This document shows positions 61,570-64,000 of a DNA stretch of 64,000 bases, piece by piece. The translations under genes and the position numbers were made by a program. The stretch spans positions 3,610,001 through 3,674,000 of the forward strand of contig NZ_CP116221.1 of the NCBI RefSeq assembly GCF_023556315.2. The letters are read 5' to 3'. Position 1 is the stretch's first letter. Each line of letters begins with the position of its first letter. The DNA is from Psychroserpens ponticola. Its GTDB lineage: Bacteria > Bacteroidota > Bacteroidia > Flavobacteriales > Flavobacteriaceae. The notes under the pieces are model-generated. The model worked only from the letters and a program-made list of their open reading frames with translations, searched no databases and was not told where the DNA came from.

Positions 61570-61577
61570 TATTTTTG
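61570..61577 (+). promoter_or_regulatory. Putative -7 element of the penicillin acylase gene
   Basis: TATTTTTG matches TAnnTTTG, 29 bases before the ATG at 61607. Confidence 0.5.
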
Positions 61578-61606
61578 TATCTTTAGTGCTGAATACTTAT
61601 TCACCT

Positions 61607-64000
61607 ATGAAGTACATTAAACTCGTTTTATCGCTTTTAGCTACAATAGCAATCTTTTATGTATTAAACACAAAACTTGGTGACCTTCCGCCTTTAGGGA
61701 AATTTTTAGCGCCAACCGAAGGTATTTGGCAAAATGAAACCGATGATGCAACTTCTGGTATTGTTTCTATCGATGGTTTAGAAAACGAAGTTACAGTACA
61801 TTACGATGCTCAACTCATTCCACATGTCTTTGCTAAAAATGATTATGATTTATATAAAGCACAAGGTTATATAACTGCCAAACATCGTTTTTGGCAAATG
61901 GAGTTTCAGACCTTTGCTGCTGCTGGACGAATTTCAGAAATTATTGGAGAAAAAGGCCTCGAATTTGATAGAGCGCAACGCAGAAAAGGAATGCTTTTTG
62001 GTGCTGAAAACAGTTTAGAGGTAATTAAAAATGATCCTGAATCTCTTAAATATCTGGAAGCCTATAGCGATGGAGTCAATGCTTATATTAGTCAGCTTAA
62101 ACCAAAAGACTATCCTGTTGAATATAAATTATTAGGCTATAAACCAGAAGCTTGGAACATTGATAAAACTATGCATCTATTAATGTATATGACTGACATG
62201 CTCTGTGGAAAAGATTATGATTTAGAATATACTAATATGCTCAGAAAGTTTGGTGAAGAGCGTTTCAATTTATTATTCCCTGACTTCTTTGATGTCAATG
62301 AACCAGTAATTCCAAAAGAACAAGATTGGAGTTTTATTGATGTTGAACAGACTGAAACTCCATTAAGCGAATTGCCATTAGATTCTATTTCAGAAACAAT
62401 GGTAAAACCTCACCCAAATAATGGAAGTAATAATTGGGCTGTAAGTCCACAAAAATCATCTACAGGAAATGCAATTCTAGCAAACGATCCTCATTTAGGA
62501 TTAAAACTTCCTGCTATTTGGTTTGTCATGCAATTGAATTCTCCAAATCAAAATGTATTTGGGGCAACACTTCCAGGAGCTTTAGGAGTTATAATTGGGT
62601 TTAATAATGATATTTCTTGGGGAGTTACAAATGCGACAAGAGATGTTAAAGATTGGTATAAAATAGAGTTTCAAGATAAAAGCAAGCAAGCTTATAAATA
62701 TGATAACGGTTGGAAAAAAACATCAGTTAGACTCGAAGAAATAAAAATTAGAGGTAAAGAAACATATATAGATTCAGTAATTTATACGCATCATGGACCT
62801 GTAAGTTACGATCATACATTTAAAAGTGATGATGAGAAAAAGGGGTTTGCGATGAAATGGGCTGGTCATAAAGGACACAACTTTACAGAACTGTTTTTAA
62901 AACTCAATAAAGGCAAAAACTATGACGACTATTTAGATGCCATTTCAAATCATGTTGCACCTGCTCAAAATTTTGCTTTTGCATCAACTCAAGGCGATAT
63001 TGCATTATGGGTTCAAGGTGAGTTTGCAAATAAATGGGAAGGTCAAGGAAAGTTTTTGCTAGATGGAAGCGATCCAGAACATGATTGGCAAAGTTTTATT
63101 CCGAAAGAGTTTAATCCTCATATTAAAAATCCAGAACGCGGTTTTGTGAGTTCAGCAAACCAACATCCTGTTGATGAAACTTATCCTTTTTATGTATTTA
63201 ATGATGGCTATGAAACCTATAGAAATCGAGTAATTAATAATTATTTAAGAGTAAGGGAAACCGTTAATATTCAAGATTTTAAAAACCTTCAAAACAATAA
63301 TTATAATTTAAAAGCAAAAGAACTCATTCCATTTATGTTAAGTCATATGGAAACTCCTGCATTAACTAAAGATGAACAATTGTTATTAAATCATGTGAGA
63401 CAATGGAATTTTAATACAAGTCTAGATAATGTTGGCCCAAGTATTTGGTCAACATGGATTAAACATTTATATCGAATGACTTGGGATGAATTTGATGCAA
63501 AAGGTGAAGCGTTAACAGCGCCTTTTATGTATCAAACTATTTACATGTTGAAGACTCATCCTAATGACCCTTTTATGGATATAATAGATACTCCAGAAAA
63601 GGAAACTGCCATAGATTTATTTAGTCTATCATTTAAAGCCGCTGCCAAAGAATTAAACGAATGGAAAACTGAAAATGGCGATTATGAATGGAGGCATTAT
63701 AAAGGCGCATATGTTGGTCACCTTTTGCAATCATTGCCTGCTTTTTCTAGATTTGACATTCCGGTTGGAGGCGATCGTCATACTGTAAATGCATCAGGTG
63801 TTAATCATGGTCCTTCATGGCGAATGATTGTTGAAATGTCTTCACCTCCAAAAGCAGTAGGAATTTATCCAGGTGGACAATCAGGTAATCCAGGAAGTGT
63901 GTACTACGATAATTTTATTAACGATTGGGCAGCTGGAAATTATTATGATTTATTATTTATGCAAGACGAAAATACAACTGAAGGCGTTACTTCTACACAA
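61607..64000 (+). CDS. Penicillin acylase family protein (3' end outside the window)
   Basis: An Ntn-hydrolase that would be activated by autocleavage into two chains. Only the first 798 residues are in the window, with no stop before the end. It opens with a signal or membrane segment (about 5-19). The alpha chain (about 40-250) contains KAQGYITAKHRFWQMEF, and the nucleophile of the beta chain is Ser274 in NGSNNWAVSP. The later GVTNATRDVKDWY segment is typical. These enzymes cleave amide bonds in penicillins, acylhomoserine lactones or other amides; the natural substrate here is unknown. It has its own promoter element. Confidence 0.92.
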   Translation, partial: MKYIKLVLSLLATIAIFYVLNTKLGDLPPLGKFLAPTEGIWQNETDDATSGIVSIDGLENEVTVHYDAQLIPHVFAKNDYDLYKAQGYITAKHRFWQMEFQTFAAAGRISEIIGEKGLEFDRAQRRKGMLFGAENSLEVIKNDPESLKYLEAYSDGVNAYISQLKPKDYPVEYKLLGYKPEAWNIDKTMHLLMYMTDMLCGKDYDLEYTNMLRKFGEERFNLLFPDFFDVNEPVIPKEQDWSFIDVEQTETPLSELPLDSISETMVKPHPNNGSNNWAVSPQKSSTGNAILANDPHLGLKLPAIWFVMQLNSPNQNVFGATLPGALGVIIGFNNDISWGVTNATRDVKDWYKIEFQDKSKQAYKYDNGWKKTSVRLEEIKIRGKETYIDSVIYTHHGPVSYDHTFKSDDEKKGFAMKWAGHKGHNFTELFLKLNKGKNYDDYLDAISNHVAPAQNFAFASTQGDIALWVQGEFANKWEGQGKFLLDGSDPEHDWQSFIPKEFNPHIKNPERGFVSSANQHPVDETYPFYVFNDGYETYRNRVINNYLRVRETVNIQDFKNLQNNNYNLKAKELIPFMLSHMETPALTKDEQLLLNHVRQWNFNTSLDNVGPSIWSTWIKHLYRMTWDEFDAKGEALTAPFMYQTIYMLKTHPNDPFMDIIDTPEKETAIDLFSLSFKAAAKELNEWKTENGDYEWRHYKGAYVGHLLQSLPAFSRFDIPVGGDRHTVNASGVNHGPSWRMIVEMSSPPKAVGIYPGGQSGNPGSVYYDNFINDWAAGNYYDLLFMQDENTTEGVTSTQ

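Noticed and set aside
1-64000. CRISPR arrays, prophage, restriction or toxin-antitoxin systems
   Set aside because: No regularly spaced direct repeats, integrase, phage structural genes, methylase or toxin pairs were seen; the only transposase is the RAYT.

Overview
The window is AT-rich DNA from a member of the Bacteroidota, almost certainly a marine Flavobacteriaceae. The evidence is consistent across the window. Four secreted proteins end in Por-type (type IX secretion) sorting domains, and many genes are preceded by the Bacteroidota -7 promoter element TAnnTTTG. Several families are typical of the group: a Flavobacterium-type SDR threonine dehydrogenase, ECF sigma plus anti-sigma pairs, a HemC-HemD fusion, a PA0069-type radical SAM protein and a PL6 alginate lyase. 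The alginate lyase and cold-water-type relatives point to a marine, algal-associated lifestyle, but I cannot name the genus from sequence alone.

Layout. 1-5.1 kb: hflX, an M13 peptidase lipoprotein, a small lipoprotein and threonine dehydrogenase. 5.2-10.5 kb: a Q/N-rich lipoprotein followed by a membrane TPR protein with an anti-sigma-like N-terminus and a 1076-residue TPR-CHAT protein. 10.6-16.3 kb (minus strand): a type IX cargo protein, tRNA-Asn, the site-2 protease RseP and a secreted M1 aminopeptidase. 16.4-26.8 kb is a metal homeostasis island: SCO1, feoA-feoB plus a 46-residue Cys-rich partner, a DtxR/MntR-type repressor, and a divergently transcribed TonB receptor, TroA-like binding protein, ATPase and two permeases. 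A 32-bp palindromic operator lies between repressor and receptor, and a degenerate copy lies before feoA. 26.9-33.1 kb: the PL6 alginate lyase behind a tandem operator-like repeat, an ECF sigma/anti-sigma-like pair, a hypothetical exported protein and a beta-propeller type IX cargo protein. 33.4-43.4 kb: housekeeping and lipid genes (TerB-DnaJ, bacilliredoxin, PlsC, acyl-ACP desaturase, HD hydrolase), an AraC regulator, a radical SAM protein, crotonase, an NtrY-like kinase and HemJ. 43.5-50 kb (minus): an Asp-box propeller protein, a MATE pump, ferrochelatase and an AraC regulator. 50.1-58.7 kb (plus): hemA, hemCD, hemE, an EI24-type membrane protein, a GNAT acetyltransferase, a RAYT-hemF fusion, a YchJ-like gene and hemB. 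58.7-64 kb: a CBS/CNNM protein, a methylguanine-DNA methyltransferase, a serine hydrolase and a penicillin acylase cut by the window end.

The haem genes work together. HemB, HemC/D, HemE, HemF, HemJ and HemH cover every step from 5-aminolevulinate to haem, and HemA makes the precursor; only the glutamate-1-semialdehyde aminotransferase (HemL) is not here.

The most striking observation is at 55683-57173. A complete REP-associated tyrosine transposase (RAYT, with intact HUH motif and catalytic Tyr), flanked by near-perfect inverted REP palindromes, is fused in frame through its right-hand REP to a full-length coproporphyrinogen III oxidase. The expected hemF start codon appears as ATC, so the oxidase seems to be translated only as part of the fusion or from an internal ATG inside the transposase part. 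A third REP of the same family sits in front of hemB, and a second, GC-rich REP family interrupts the cluster between hemCD and hemE and recurs next to hemJ.
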